64,000 bases of DNA, from positions 496,001-560,000 of the forward strand of contig CANMGT010000001.1 of NCBI GenBank assembly GCA_947497495.1. The letters run 5' to 3'. Numbering within the stretch: the stretch's first letter is position 1; each line of letters begins with the position of its first letter. The notes under the pieces are model-generated. The model saw only the letters and a program-made list of their open reading frames with translations, did not search any database and was not told the origin of the DNA. The position numbers and the translations under genes were made by a program. The DNA comes from an uncultured Lentibacter sp. Lineage in GTDB: Bacteria > Pseudomonadota > Alphaproteobacteria > Rhodobacterales > Rhodobacteraceae. This document shows positions 30,894-39,449 of this stretch, piece by piece.

Positions 30894-32333
30894 ATGGAGA
30901 TGTTCATCGATGGGGCCTGGTGCCCAGCGACAAATGGCACGCGCCAGAACGTGACCGCGCCGGAAACTGGCGAAGTGATTGACACCGTTCCGGCCGGGGA
31001 TGCCACAGATGCGGATATCGCCATTCAAGCAGCGGCGCGGGCCTTCGAGACCTGGAAACAGGTGCCGATGGGCGAACGTGTCCGTATCCAGAAGGCCTGT
31101 GCGCAAGCCATGCGCGACGATTCCCAAACGGTGGGGGCCATCCTCAACAAGGAATTGGGCCGCCCATTGCACGCCTGCGTGGCCGAAATTGCCCGTTCGG
31201 CTGACCTGTTGGATGTATATGCCGAAGAAGGTTTGCGCCTGACGGCCACGATGTCACTGGCGTCTGGCGCTGGTGAAAAGACCATCGTAACCCGCGATCC
31301 ACTGGGCGTGGTCATTGCGATTACGCCGTTCAACTACCCAGTGACGCTCCTGATGTTCAAACTGGGTGCAGCCGTGATTGCGGGCTGCACAATGGTAGCC
31401 AAACCCGCCGAAGACACACCTTTGTCGACTCTGATGCTGGCCGAGATCTTCCACAAGGCTGGCCTGCCTGCGGGCGTGTTCAATGTCGTTACAGGTCGCG
31501 GCAGAGGTATTGGGTCAGCGATGATCGAGCACCCGATCCCGAGCAAGGTCGCCTTTACCGGCGGCACAGATGCGGGCAAGGCAATTGCGGCGGCGGCCAC
31601 AGGCACAATGAAACGAGTGACCCTTGAATTGGGCGGGCAAAGTGCGGCGATTGTTTGCGCCGATGCTGATCTGGAAAAGGCAACCACTGCGATTGCGCGC
31701 CACGGTTTCGCGAACTCGGGGCAGTTTTGCTACCGCGTTAACCGTGTTTATGTCGAACGCCCTGTCTACGAAGACGTCCTTGCGCGCCTCGTTGAAAAAG
31801 CCGGCAAGCTGACGCTTGCCCCCGCAGGTGGGGATGGCGATCTGGGGCCATTGATCAACGAGAAGATATACTCCAACAGCGAAGTGCAAGTGGCCGACGC
31901 CCGTGAAAAAGGCGCGCGCATTGTGCTTGGCGGCGACCGCAAAACAGGCGATGGCTACGACGGTGGATTCTATTTCCCGCCCACTATCATTGCGGACGCA
32001 ACGCACGACATGCTGATATTGACCGAGGAAACATTTGGCCCGGTCCTCGGAATATGTGTGGTGGATGATGCTTTTGAAGCGCTCAGGATGGCCAACAACA
32101 ACCGCTATGGTCTGGCGGGCTTTGTTTTTGCTGGTGATCTCGCCAAGGGTCTGACCCTGTGCGAGGGCTTGGAGGCCGGATCCGTCTGGCTCAACGACAT
32201 CCACCGTTCGTCCCACTATGTACCGTTCGGCGGCATGAAAGAAAGCGGCGTCGGGCGTGAAAAAGGCCGCTATGGCGTGGAAAGCTATCTGGAATACAAA
32301 ACTATGTATCTCAGCTACGAGGTGCCAGGGTGA
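30894..32333 (+). CDS. Aldehyde dehydrogenase, CreC-like
   Basis: 479-residue NAD(P)+-dependent aldehyde dehydrogenase. The cofactor-binding region contains ITPFNYPV, FTGGTDAGKAI and LELGGQ with general base Glu245; the catalytic Cys279 lies in SGQFCYRVNRVYV; ETFGPVLG and PFGGMKESGVGREKG follow. AAGGAGCC precedes the ATG. In the inferred pathway it would oxidise 4-hydroxybenzaldehyde (or its phosphate, or a homologue) to the acid. The stop overlaps the next start (GTGA). Confidence 0.9.
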   Translation: MEMFIDGAWCPATNGTRQNVTAPETGEVIDTVPAGDATDADIAIQAAARAFETWKQVPMGERVRIQKACAQAMRDDSQTVGAILNKELGRPLHACVAEIARSADLLDVYAEEGLRLTATMSLASGAGEKTIVTRDPLGVVIAITPFNYPVTLLMFKLGAAVIAGCTMVAKPAEDTPLSTLMLAEIFHKAGLPAGVFNVVTGRGRGIGSAMIEHPIPSKVAFTGGTDAGKAIAAAATGTMKRVTLELGGQSAAIVCADADLEKATTAIARHGFANSGQFCYRVNRVYVERPVYEDVLARLVEKAGKLTLAPAGGDGDLGPLINEKIYSNSEVQVADAREKGARIVLGGDRKTGDGYDGGFYFPPTIIADATHDMLILTEETFGPVLGICVVDDAFEALRMANNNRYGLAGFVFAGDLAKGLTLCEGLEAGSVWLNDIHRSSHYVPFGGMKESGVGREKGRYGVESYLEYKTMYLSYEVPG

Positions 32334-32941
32334 GCGCAGACACCCTACTTCCACGGGATATCCCGCTGTGGCAGGACGCAAAGCCGTTTCTGGATGTGCG
32401 CTCAAACGACGTGCATACGCTGATTTCCTACCGCTTGGCCCGCGCCTTGATTGCGGAACATGACAGCGCGGATGAGGCGATCGTGCTGCCCGCGATCCTG
32501 TTGCACGACGTCGGTTGGAAAAAGATTGATCCTGCCTTGCTCAGTGATGCCGTTGGCCCGAATGCCACGCGCCCTGATCTGGTGCGCGATCACGAAGTCC
32601 ATGGGGTCGCCATTGCTGGCGATATCCTGCGGCACCACCGCCCCGAAGGCGTTGATATTGACGCTGTGCTGGCGATCATCGATCGGCACGACACCCTGAA
32701 AGACGCGACTTCGCTGGAAGACGCCTTGGTGAAGGACGCCGACAAGGCATGGCGCTTTTCGCCCCACGGGGTCACCACGATCAACGGCTGGTTCGGCCAT
32801 GAAACGGATGAAACGCTGGCGATGCTCGAAGATTTCGTGATGCCGACGATGCTCACGGATGCGGGCCGCATCATGGCACGTGCGATGCTGGCGTCCGGGC
32901 GTGCGCTGGCGCAGTCAGACCATTTCCTGAAAGGATACTAG
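32330..32941 (+). CDS. HD-domain phosphohydrolase 2, CreD-like paralogue
   Basis: 203 residues, start GTG overlapping the aldehyde dehydrogenase stop. The same ligand pattern as HD protein 1 is present: His29, His59-Asp60 (LLHDVGW), His88/His91, His120-Asp121 (DRHDTL) and KDADKAWRF. The two proteins share length and several motifs (NDVH/NDIH, ILLHD.GW, DADK.WRF) but differ widely elsewhere, so they are diverged paralogues. Two dephosphorylating enzymes may act on different oxidation states of the substrate, or form a hetero-oligomer. Confidence 0.83.
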   Translation: MSADTLLPRDIPLWQDAKPFLDVRSNDVHTLISYRLARALIAEHDSADEAIVLPAILLHDVGWKKIDPALLSDAVGPNATRPDLVRDHEVHGVAIAGDILRHHRPEGVDIDAVLAIIDRHDTLKDATSLEDALVKDADKAWRFSPHGVTTINGWFGHETDETLAMLEDFVMPTMLTDAGRIMARAMLASGRALAQSDHFLKGY

Positions 32942-32942
32942 G

Positions 32943-33704
32943 ATGCCGGAACTTGGCTTGAAAAAGAAACGAGTCCTCGTGACTGGTGCGGCGGGTGGTC
33001 TTGGACGCGCCTTTGCCGAAGGGTTCGCTGAAGCGGGCGCGCGTGTGATTGCGGCTGATCTGAACGAAGACGGCGCGCGGGAAACCGCCCAGGCGATCAC
33101 GGCCGCTGGTGGGCAGGCGCATGGCGCAAAGGTCGATGTAACCAACGCACAAAGCTGTGCCGAACTGGCAGCGTTCGCCCAAGACACCTTGGGCGGGCTG
33201 GATGTGCTGGTCAACAATGCCGCGATCTATGCTGGGCTTGAGCGTAAGAATTTCAACGAGATTGACGAGACTGTCTGGGATAAGGTCATGGCCGTCAACG
33301 TCAAAGGGGTCTGGCAAATGACCCGTGCGGTGACACCGCTGATGAAAAACGCAGGTTCAGGGGCGATTGTGAACGTAGCCTCGGCCACGGTCTTCTCGGG
33401 CTCTCCGCAGTGGATGCACTATGTTGCCTCAAAGGGGGCGGTGATTGCCATGACGCGGTCACTCGCGCGCGAACTGGGCGACGACAACATCCGCGCCAAC
33501 GTCATCGCGCCCGGGTTCACCCTGACAGAGGCGAGCCTTGATCTGATCGAAGACGCCGAAAACTACGGCGTCACACGCGGTGCGCTGAAACGATCGGCAG
33601 ATGCAAAGGATATGGTCGGTTCGGCGATCTATCTGGCCTCCGACCTTGCTGGTTTTGTAACTGGCCAAACGCTGATCGTAGATGGCGGCCGCCAGTTTAT
33701 TTGA
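32943..33704 (+). CDS. Short-chain dehydrogenase/reductase, CreG-like
   Basis: 253-residue classical SDR. Coenzyme-binding TGAAGGLGRA (residues 14-23), VNNAA, and the catalytic pair Tyr160/Lys164 in HYVASKG; the C-terminus has the common TGQTLIVDGG. It starts 1 bp after the stop of HD protein 2. In the inferred pathway it would oxidise a benzylic alcohol to the aldehyde, feeding the aldehyde dehydrogenase. Substrate specificity cannot be judged from sequence. Confidence 0.88.
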   Translation: MPELGLKKKRVLVTGAAGGLGRAFAEGFAEAGARVIAADLNEDGARETAQAITAAGGQAHGAKVDVTNAQSCAELAAFAQDTLGGLDVLVNNAAIYAGLERKNFNEIDETVWDKVMAVNVKGVWQMTRAVTPLMKNAGSGAIVNVASATVFSGSPQWMHYVASKGAVIAMTRSLARELGDDNIRANVIAPGFTLTEASLDLIEDAENYGVTRGALKRSADAKDMVGSAIYLASDLAGFVTGQTLIVDGGRQFI

Positions 33705-33714
33705 GGATAGAACC

Positions 33715-34029
33715 ATGACGAAACTTGTCTTTATCGAACCTTCGGGCAATCGCCACGAAATCTCCGCAACGGATGGTGAAACCGTGATGCAGGCCGCGAC
33801 TGCACAGGGCGTTGTCGGCATCGACGCTGAATGCGGTGGGTCGTGCATGTGTGCCACCTGCCATTGTCTTGTGATTGATGCGCCAAACCCCTTGCCTGCC
33901 ATGCAATCGGATGAGGCAGATACTCTAGAGTTCACTGCCGAAGACATGCAGGAAAGCAGCCGCCTGACCTGTCAGGTGACGGTTACTCCGGAACTGGACG
34001 GCACCGTTTTCCAAGTGATCGGGCGTTAG
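33715..34029 (+). CDS. [2Fe-2S] ferredoxin, CreF-like (adrenodoxin type)
   Basis: 104 residues with cluster ligands Cys40, Cys46, Cys49 and Cys86 in the adrenodoxin/putidaredoxin spacing C-x5-C-x2-C. Extra cysteines at 44 and 51 (CGGSCMCATCHC) are unusual but do not alter the spacing. The ATG at 33715 follows GAGGATAG; an upstream extension inside the SDR gene is unlikely. It would carry electrons from the ferredoxin reductase to the P450. Confidence 0.92.
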   Translation: MTKLVFIEPSGNRHEISATDGETVMQAATAQGVVGIDAECGGSCMCATCHCLVIDAPNPLPAMQSDEADTLEFTAEDMQESSRLTCQVTVTPELDGTVFQVIGR

Positions 34030-34032
34030 GCT

Positions 34033-35262
34033 ATGTCAGGGGTCGTGATCATCGGGGCTGGGCATGCGGGGGTGCAACTGTCCGCCAGCCTGCGCGAGGC
34101 GGGGTATGCATCTGGCATCCGTTTGCTGTCAGGCGATCCGGATTTTCCCTATCACAAGCCGCCACTGTCCAAGTCGTTCATGGCGACGCAAGACGCTGCG
34201 CTACAGCCCCTGAGGGGCGAGGCATTTTTCGCACAGAACAACATCGAACTGTCCTTGGGCTTGGATGTGGCCAGAATTGATCGGGCGGCCAAAACTGTCG
34301 TCTGCGCGGATGGTGAGGCCATCGCCTATGACAAACTGATCATCGCTACTGGCACCAGTGCTCGCAAGATCAATGTGCCGGGTTCTGATCTGCCGCAGGT
34401 TTTTGCTCTTCGTACGGCTAAAGACGCGCGTGCTATGCGGGATGCGCTTCCTGCAATGAAGAATGTTGTCGTCATTGGCGGGGGGTTCATAGGGCTCGAA
34501 GCCGCCGCAATGCTGTCCGCACGAGGCGTTCAGGTTGATGTTGTCGAGGTGGCCCCCCGCCTTCTGGGGCGTGCCACCAGCGAAATTCTGGCCCAAGCGG
34601 TTGCGGATCATCTGACAAAGCAAGGTGTTCGACTGCATCTCAATAAAACTGTCGAGGAGATTGAGGTAAAAGATGGCAGGGTTTGCGGTGTGCAATTGGG
34701 TGATGAACGTCTGACCGCTGACCACGTTTTGGTTGGCGTGGGTGCTGTGCCAATGGACCAGCTGGCGAATGACGCAGGCCTTTCAACGGACAATGGTGTT
34801 GTTGTCGATGCCGCTTTGGCAACAGATGATCCCGACATCTTCGCCATTGGCGATTGTGTAGCGTTCCCGCAAGCCCATCTGGAGCGGCAGATCCGACTTG
34901 AATCGGTGCAAAACGCCACGGATCAGGCGCGCGCGCTTGCGCTGGCGCTGACGGGAGTGCCGAGCCGATACACTGCGTTGCCTTGGTTCTGGTCTGATAT
35001 TGGGACGCTGAAACTGCAGATTGCCGGACTATCAGATGAACCTGATCAACTGGTCGAAACCCGCGACGAAGATGGCGCACTTAAATCAGTTTACCATATT
35101 AAGCAGGGGACGCTCGTCGCTTGTGAGACACTCAACAGCGGCGGAGAGCATATGTTGTCGCGACGGATGATCGCCGAAGGCTTTACACCCGATATAAGCC
35201 TCATGGCTGCCGGTGATGTCAGGGCCTTGAAACTGGCGTATCAGGCTGCTCAAAAAAGCTAG
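34033..35262 (+). CDS. Ferredoxin reductase (FAD, NAD(P)H), CreE-like
   Basis: 409 residues of the putidaredoxin-reductase type. N-terminal FAD motif IGAGHAGVQLSASL, second dinucleotide motif VIGGGFIGLEAAAML, then FAIGDCV for FAD ribityl binding and a C-terminal domain containing WFWSDIG. Starts 3 bp after the ferredoxin stop. It completes the P450 electron-transfer chain and is the last gene of the operon. Confidence 0.93.
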   Translation: MSGVVIIGAGHAGVQLSASLREAGYASGIRLLSGDPDFPYHKPPLSKSFMATQDAALQPLRGEAFFAQNNIELSLGLDVARIDRAAKTVVCADGEAIAYDKLIIATGTSARKINVPGSDLPQVFALRTAKDARAMRDALPAMKNVVVIGGGFIGLEAAAMLSARGVQVDVVEVAPRLLGRATSEILAQAVADHLTKQGVRLHLNKTVEEIEVKDGRVCGVQLGDERLTADHVLVGVGAVPMDQLANDAGLSTDNGVVVDAALATDDPDIFAIGDCVAFPQAHLERQIRLESVQNATDQARALALALTGVPSRYTALPWFWSDIGTLKLQIAGLSDEPDQLVETRDEDGALKSVYHIKQGTLVACETLNSGGEHMLSRRMIAEGFTPDISLMAAGDVRALKLAYQAAQKS

Positions 35263-35307
35263 TCCTTTCACGGGTTTTCGCGTTTCTGTATTGGTTCTTG
35301 ATGTGCC

Positions 35308-35365
35308 CGTAAAAGTGCGGCTTGGAATAGCCGCTCGAAGCCCGCGAGCAATGACCGCTTTTACG
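35308..35365. other. Nested inverted repeat after ferredoxin reductase gene
   Basis: An outer stem CGTAAAAGTGCGG (35308-35320) pairs with CCGCTTTTACG (35355-35365) apart from a two-base bulge, and an inner stem GCTCG/CGAGC (35333-35337 and 35345-35349) sits inside. There is no T-run. It may be a transcript-end structure for the catabolic operon or a recombination relic. Confidence 0.45.
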
Positions 35366-35534
35366 ACATGGGCTGTAACGCAGTGACAAACTCGCCGCAC
35401 ATGCAAATTGATGCTGCATCAGCTTAGGTGAAGAACCCAAGGTCAGTTTTGTCCCGCGATGTGTGAATTCGCCTAGCAGCAGGTTTTGCGGTTACGGCGA
35501 ACGGCGGCCAATGGCCGGGCGCGACGTGAAGGCA

Positions 35535-35645
35535 GACGATGGCGCCGACTTTGCAAACTCCGCTTTCTACGCATAGCCGCCCCTGGCGACCACCGCATCA
35601 GGCTGGTTGGCTCCTTACGTCCCATGAACGGCTGCTTTTCTGAAA
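35535..35645 (+). repeat. Degenerate dispersed repeat, copy 2
   Basis: Plus-strand copy of the element described at 19275-19420 (minus strand). It shares the 18-base core GACTTTGCAAACTCCGCT, the following TCT..GCAT.GCCGCC, and the distal CATGAACGGC.G.TTTTC. No ORF or transposase is associated. Confidence 0.6.
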
Positions 35646-35860
35646 TCGGCTCGATAACCGAGCAGGCGCAGAAAACCACAACTTTCAGTTCAGGTTGCCG
35701 TTTGTCATGTCTGCTTTGGGCTGGCGGCGGTCCTTGCTGGCGAAGTAGCCAGCGACCGCTTTGCCCGGCACTGCTGCCTTTAAGAGCACCCAAGACAGCC
35801 TGTTTCAGACGAGCACGTTTGAGCGGCTCGTCGCGTGGGCATTGTTGTAAGTCGCGGACC

Positions 35861-36805
35861 TCACGAACGCGCGTCTTGCGCGGCCAGCCAGTTTAGGATC
35901 GCCGCGTTGGTTTCTTCGGGCTTCTCCTGTTGAATCCAGTGGCCGCAGTCGAGCGTGACAACCTCGACGTTCGGCACGAACTCGGCAAGCTTGCGATTCT
36001 GCGGGACCATGTCCCACGCGCCGTAGATCATCAGGCAGGGTTGTCTGATGATCGGTTCAACGCGGCGCAGAATGTGCCAGTTGTCATCGAAGTTGCGATA
36101 CCAGTTGATGCCGGGGGTGAAGCCTGTTGCCTCAAAGGATTGGGCGAAAACCGACAGATCCTCTTCGCTCATCAAGTCATCCCCGAAAGGGGTTTCCATG
36201 CGCGCCAATCCAAGCAGAGAGACTTTTGGAGAGGGCTTTTTGACGCCTCTGCTTTTGCGATACATGTTGCGCAAAAAACGGCGCGGGTTTTCGTCAAACA
36301 CGGTGTCGGCCACGCCGGGCTCGCGGTTGAAATGCACGAAGTAGTGCTCGGGGCCAAGCGCCTCTTCCATCGTCTCAACCCACGGCTTTTCACCGAGGTT
36401 CAGGTAAGGCACGCTCAGGTTTATGACTTTGTTCACACGGCTCGGGTGCAGCAGGGTGAGCCCCCAGACAACGATCGCGCCCCAGTCGTGGCCAACAAAT
36501 GTCGCATCTTCATATCCGTAGTGATCCAGCAGCGCGACAAGATCCCCCGAGAGTTGCTCGATGCCGTAAGCCGGGACTTCCGCAGGGCACGACGAGTTGC
36601 CATAGCCGCGCTGGTTTGGCACGATGACATGATAGCCCGCTGCAACCAGAACAGGCACCTGAAAGCGCCACGAATAAGCGTGCTCAGGCCAACCGTGGCA
36701 TAGCACAATTGGCTTTCCGGCGTTGTGCTGACCGGCTTCGAACACCTCAAGCTCAACCCCGTTGATGGCGAGCAGTTTGGGCGTTGGAAAGGCTGTGTCT
36801 TGCAT
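35861..36805 (-). CDS. Alpha/beta hydrolase, epoxide-hydrolase-like
   Basis: 314 residues of the soluble epoxide hydrolase / haloalkane dehalogenase branch. The oxyanion motif HGWPE and the nucleophile elbow GHDWG place an Asp rather than Ser as nucleophile; the charge-relay His lies in DCGHWIQQE near the end. Cap-domain tyrosines common in epoxide hydrolases may be present but cannot be confirmed by eye. The ATG at 36805 has AAGGA at proper distance. It is opposite in direction to the catabolic operon and need not belong to that pathway. Confidence 0.82.
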   Translation of the reverse strand: MQDTAFPTPKLLAINGVELEVFEAGQHNAGKPIVLCHGWPEHAYSWRFQVPVLVAAGYHVIVPNQRGYGNSSCPAEVPAYGIEQLSGDLVALLDHYGYEDATFVGHDWGAIVVWGLTLLHPSRVNKVINLSVPYLNLGEKPWVETMEEALGPEHYFVHFNREPGVADTVFDENPRRFLRNMYRKSRGVKKPSPKVSLLGLARMETPFGDDLMSEEDLSVFAQSFEATGFTPGINWYRNFDDNWHILRRVEPIIRQPCLMIYGAWDMVPQNRKLAEFVPNVEVVTLDCGHWIQQEKPEETNAAILNWLAAQDARS

Positions 36806-36956
36806 CGCGTCGTCCTTCATCTTGCGTTGCAACACACTGTAAGGCGAATTTCCCGCGCCGCACCAAAGACGTTGCGGCGCATAACGTGGCGTCGGCCAGT
36901 ATAGACATCACGCGCCCGCTTGCTTACCTGTCGCCAAGCACCAGGACGAGCGCCCC

Positions 36957-37595
36957 ATGACCGAGACAACCTACCCCAGCCCGACCCTTGCCCACCGCCG
37001 CGCCGATATGGCTGTGCATGCTGTCGGGCTTGTCATGATTGTCGTCGCTGGCGGCTTGCTCATGACTCAGGCGTTTGGGCTGGTTGAGACAAAACTTATG
37101 CTCGCGCTGGCTGTCTATGTCGTCTGCGCACTGGTGTCTCACTTTGCCTCTGTCGCCTATCACTTTGCGCCGTGGCACGCGCACCGAAAGCTGCTCCGCC
37201 GCATCGACCACGCGGCGATTTACCCCAGTATCGTAGGCACGTTCACGCCGTTCTTTGTCTATGCAAACACCGGTTGGACGACGCTGCTGCTCTGGGTTTC
37301 ATGGGCGCTGGCTTTGGCCGCGATCTATGCCAAGATCACCAATGAAAACGTCAAGTCGCGCTGGTCAACCGCGTCATACCTCGCCATCGGGGCGCTCGGC
37401 CTTCTCGCCTTGCCTGACTTGAAAGGCGTGCCGCCGCAAACGCTTTGGTGCATTCTGGCGGGTTGCGCCTGCTACGTGATCGGCGTGACATTTTACGCCC
37501 GCAAGGCGATGCCTTACCGCTATTCTATCTGGCATGCATGGGTGAACCTTGGCGCCCTTATGATGTTCATCGGCATCTGGCTGGCGGTTTTCTAG
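36957..37595 (+). CDS. Hemolysin III / PAQR-like membrane protein
   Basis: 212 residues with about seven hydrophobic helices and the conserved His positions of the family: SHFASVAYHFAPWHAHRKLLRRIDHAAI early and YSIWHAWV near the end. Bacterial members are called hemolysin III, but actual haemolysis is rarely shown; the wider family are possible metal-dependent membrane hydrolases. It is convergent with enoyl-CoA hydratase and shares a terminator with it. Confidence 0.88.
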   Translation: MTETTYPSPTLAHRRADMAVHAVGLVMIVVAGGLLMTQAFGLVETKLMLALAVYVVCALVSHFASVAYHFAPWHAHRKLLRRIDHAAIYPSIVGTFTPFFVYANTGWTTLLLWVSWALALAAIYAKITNENVKSRWSTASYLAIGALGLLALPDLKGVPPQTLWCILAGCACYVIGVTFYARKAMPYRYSIWHAWVNLGALMMFIGIWLAVF

Positions 37596-37612
37596 CGCTT
37601 AGCCACACAAGC

Positions 37613-37643
37613 AAAAAGCCCGCCAAAAAGCGGGCTCTTTCTT
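37613..37643. terminator. Bidirectional intrinsic terminator
   Basis: AGCCCGC (37617-37623) and GCGGGCT (37630-37636) form a 7-bp stem with an A-run on the left and CTTTCTT on the right. It serves the convergent hemolysin III and enoyl-CoA hydratase genes. Confidence 0.85.
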
Positions 37644-37659
37644 GAGATTTCAGAAGGTC

Positions 37660-38436
37660 TTAGCGGTCGCGGAACTGTGGCTCGCGCTTCTCGGAGAAGG
37701 CAGCCATGCCTTCCTTCTGGTCTTCCGTTGCGAACAACGAGTGGAAGACGCGGCGCTCAAACAGCAGGCCTTCTTGCAGAGTTGTCTCAAACGAGCGGTT
37801 GACGCTTTCCTTGACGGCCATTGCTGTGATCATCGACTTCTCGGCGATCTTGCCTGCCGCGCCCAGCGCTTCTTTCATCAGGTCTTTGGCGGGCACAACA
37901 CGGCTTACCAGCCCTGCGCGCTCGGCTTCTTCGGCATCCATAAAGCGGCCTGTCAGGTTCATGTCCATGGCCTTGGCCTTGCCGATGGCGCGGGTCAGGC
38001 GCTGCGTGCCGCCGATTCCCGCCATGACGCCGAGGTTGATCTCGGGTTGGCCGAACTTGGCTGTGTCGGAGGCGATGATGAAGTCACAGAGCATCGCCAG
38101 TTCGCAACCGCCGCCCAGCGCGTAGCCAGACACAGCCGCGATGATCGGCTTGCGCACGCGTGTGACCGCTTCGATTTCGTCGCAAAACAGGTTTTCCGTG
38201 AAAACATCTGTAAAGCTTTTCTCGCTCATCATTTTGATGTCGGCACCGGCGGCAAAAGCCTTCTCGCTACCTGTCAAAACGATGCAGCGCACCTTGTCAT
38301 TCTTCTGTGCATCCGTCACCGCGCAGGCGAGCTCTTTGAGCAGCTGATCGTTCAGCGCATTCAAGGCATCGGGACGGTTCAGACGGATAAGGGCAACGTG
38401 ATCTTCAATGTCTACGATGATCGCTTCAAAGGCCAT
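37660..38436 (-). CDS. Enoyl-CoA hydratase
   Basis: 258-residue crotonase-fold enzyme that hydrates trans-2-enoyl-CoA in fatty-acid beta-oxidation. The oxyanion-hole region ([11 protein letters not shown]), [13 protein letters not shown] and the catalytic-glutamate-containing segment [16 protein letters not shown] all fit short-chain enoyl-CoA hydratases. It is followed by a shared terminator and preceded by mutM on the same strand (66-bp gap). It is a housekeeping neighbour of mutM/ubiE in related genomes. Confidence 0.93.
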   Translation of the reverse strand: MAFEAIIVDIEDHVALIRLNRPDALNALNDQLLKELACAVTDAQKNDKVRCIVLTGSEKAFAAGADIKMMSEKSFTDVFTENLFCDEIEAVTRVRKPIIAAVSGYALGGGCELAMLCDFIIASDTAKFGQPEINLGVMAGIGGTQRLTRAIGKAKAMDMNLTGRFMDAEEAERAGLVSRVVPAKDLMKEALGAAGKIAEKSMITAMAVKESVNRSFETTLQEGLLFERRVFHSLFATEDQKEGMAAFSEKREPQFRDR

Positions 38437-38502
38437 GTGATGATTGCTTTCGCTTGTTTCACTCAGATTTGTCTGAATAACACCCCTGTCAGGCGGTTCA
38501 AG

Positions 38503-39354
38503 TTATCTTTGACACTTCGGACAATAGAAAGTCGAGCGGCCCGACTGCACGATGCGCTTCACTGTGCCGCCGCAGCCTTCGTTCTGGCAAGGCTGCCCTT
38601 CCCTGTCATAGGTGGCGAAACTATGCTGAAAGTAGCCCAATTCGCCGCTGGCTTGGCGAAAATCCTTGAGGCTGGAGCCGCCCGCCTTGATCGCGGCTGT
38701 GAGCACCTCGCGTACCGCAGGCACAAGCGTCGCAACCCGAGCCTTGGAAATTTGCCCCGCAAGCCGCGTCGGGGAAATGCCTGTTTTATGAAGCACTTCG
38801 CAGACATAGATGTTGCCAAGCCCTGCGATGATACGCTGGTCAAGCAGCGCTGACTTCACAGGGCTGCGACGGGTTTCAAATGCCTTGATAAGGTAATCTT
38901 CGTTAAAGGCATTGCCCAGAGGCTCGGGGCCGAGCTTGGCCAGAAGCGGGTGCGCTTCAGCCGTAGCTGTGTCCAGCAAGTCCATCGCGCCAAAGCGGCG
39001 CGGATCGTTGAAAGCAATGCGCGCGCCTCCTTCCATGTTGAAAATCACATGATCATGTTTTTCCAGCTGCGGATGTTCATGCACAAACTGCCCAAGCGGA
39101 TCGCCCGAGACAGTCATACGCCCCGACATCCCGAGGTGAATCAGCAGTGATTCTCCGCTATCAAGATCGGCCAAGATATACTTGGAGCGCCGCCGCAGCC
39201 TGAGCACGCGCCGCCCCGTCAGCCGCTGCGCCATGTTCTCGGGAAACGGCCAGCGCAAATCAGGGCGGTGCAGCTCGGCAGAGGCAATAACAGCGCCCTC
39301 CATAGAGGGGGCCAAGCCACGCATCACGGTTTCAACTTCGGGGAGTTCGGGCAT
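38503..39354 (-). CDS. mutM: Formamidopyrimidine-DNA glycosylase
   Basis: Base-excision enzyme for 8-oxoguanine and formamidopyrimidines. Start at 39354 gives the mature N-terminus PELPEVETV, in which Pro1 is the catalytic nucleophile after Met removal; a longer reading to 39384 would bury it. Other motifs: [19 protein letters not shown], and the C-terminal zinc finger ([10 protein letters not shown] and FYCPKCQR). 283 aa. Divergent from ubiE, about 95 bp apart. Confidence 0.96.
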   Translation of the reverse strand: MPELPEVETVMRGLAPSMEGAVIASAELHRPDLRWPFPENMAQRLTGRRVLRLRRRSKYILADLDSGESLLIHLGMSGRMTVSGDPLGQFVHEHPQLEKHDHVIFNMEGGARIAFNDPRRFGAMDLLDTATAEAHPLLAKLGPEPLGNAFNEDYLIKAFETRRSPVKSALLDQRIIAGLGNIYVCEVLHKTGISPTRLAGQISKARVATLVPAVREVLTAAIKAGGSSLKDFRQASGELGYFQHSFATYDREGQPCQNEGCGGTVKRIVQSGRSTFYCPKCQR

Positions 39355-39449
39355 AGGGCTCTCATTTGGTTCATTTGGGCGCATTGAATGCCCCTGATTG
39401 GCACTATATGAGAAGAGTGCACAGCAAACGGCAAGGCCAAGTCAGTTAT

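Larger units (their letters stand above)
35263..35860. other. Gene-poor intergenic region at right edge of catabolic operon
   Basis: About 600 bp with no credible gene. It contains a nested inverted repeat (35308-35365) and copy 2 of the degenerate repeat (35535-35645). The plus-strand open frame at 35486-35896 has no ribosome site and overlaps the repeat, so it is not accepted. Confidence 0.6.

Noticed and set aside
29601..31172. Minus-strand open frame of 523 codons
   Set aside because: It lies antisense to the CreI-like, HD and aldehyde dehydrogenase genes, whose motifs are unmistakable; composition is His/Arg/Val-rich as in antisense shadows.
35486..35896. Plus-strand frame of 136 codons after the catabolic operon
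   Set aside because: Overlaps a dispersed repeat and the hydrolase gene, Cys/Arg-rich composition, no ribosome site.
18752..37640. Integrative element or prophage
   Set aside because: No integrase, transposase, tRNA-based attachment site or phage gene was found at either edge.
37642..38853. Plus-strand open frame of 403 codons
   Set aside because: Antisense to enoyl-CoA hydratase and mutM, both with clear motifs; no ribosome site.
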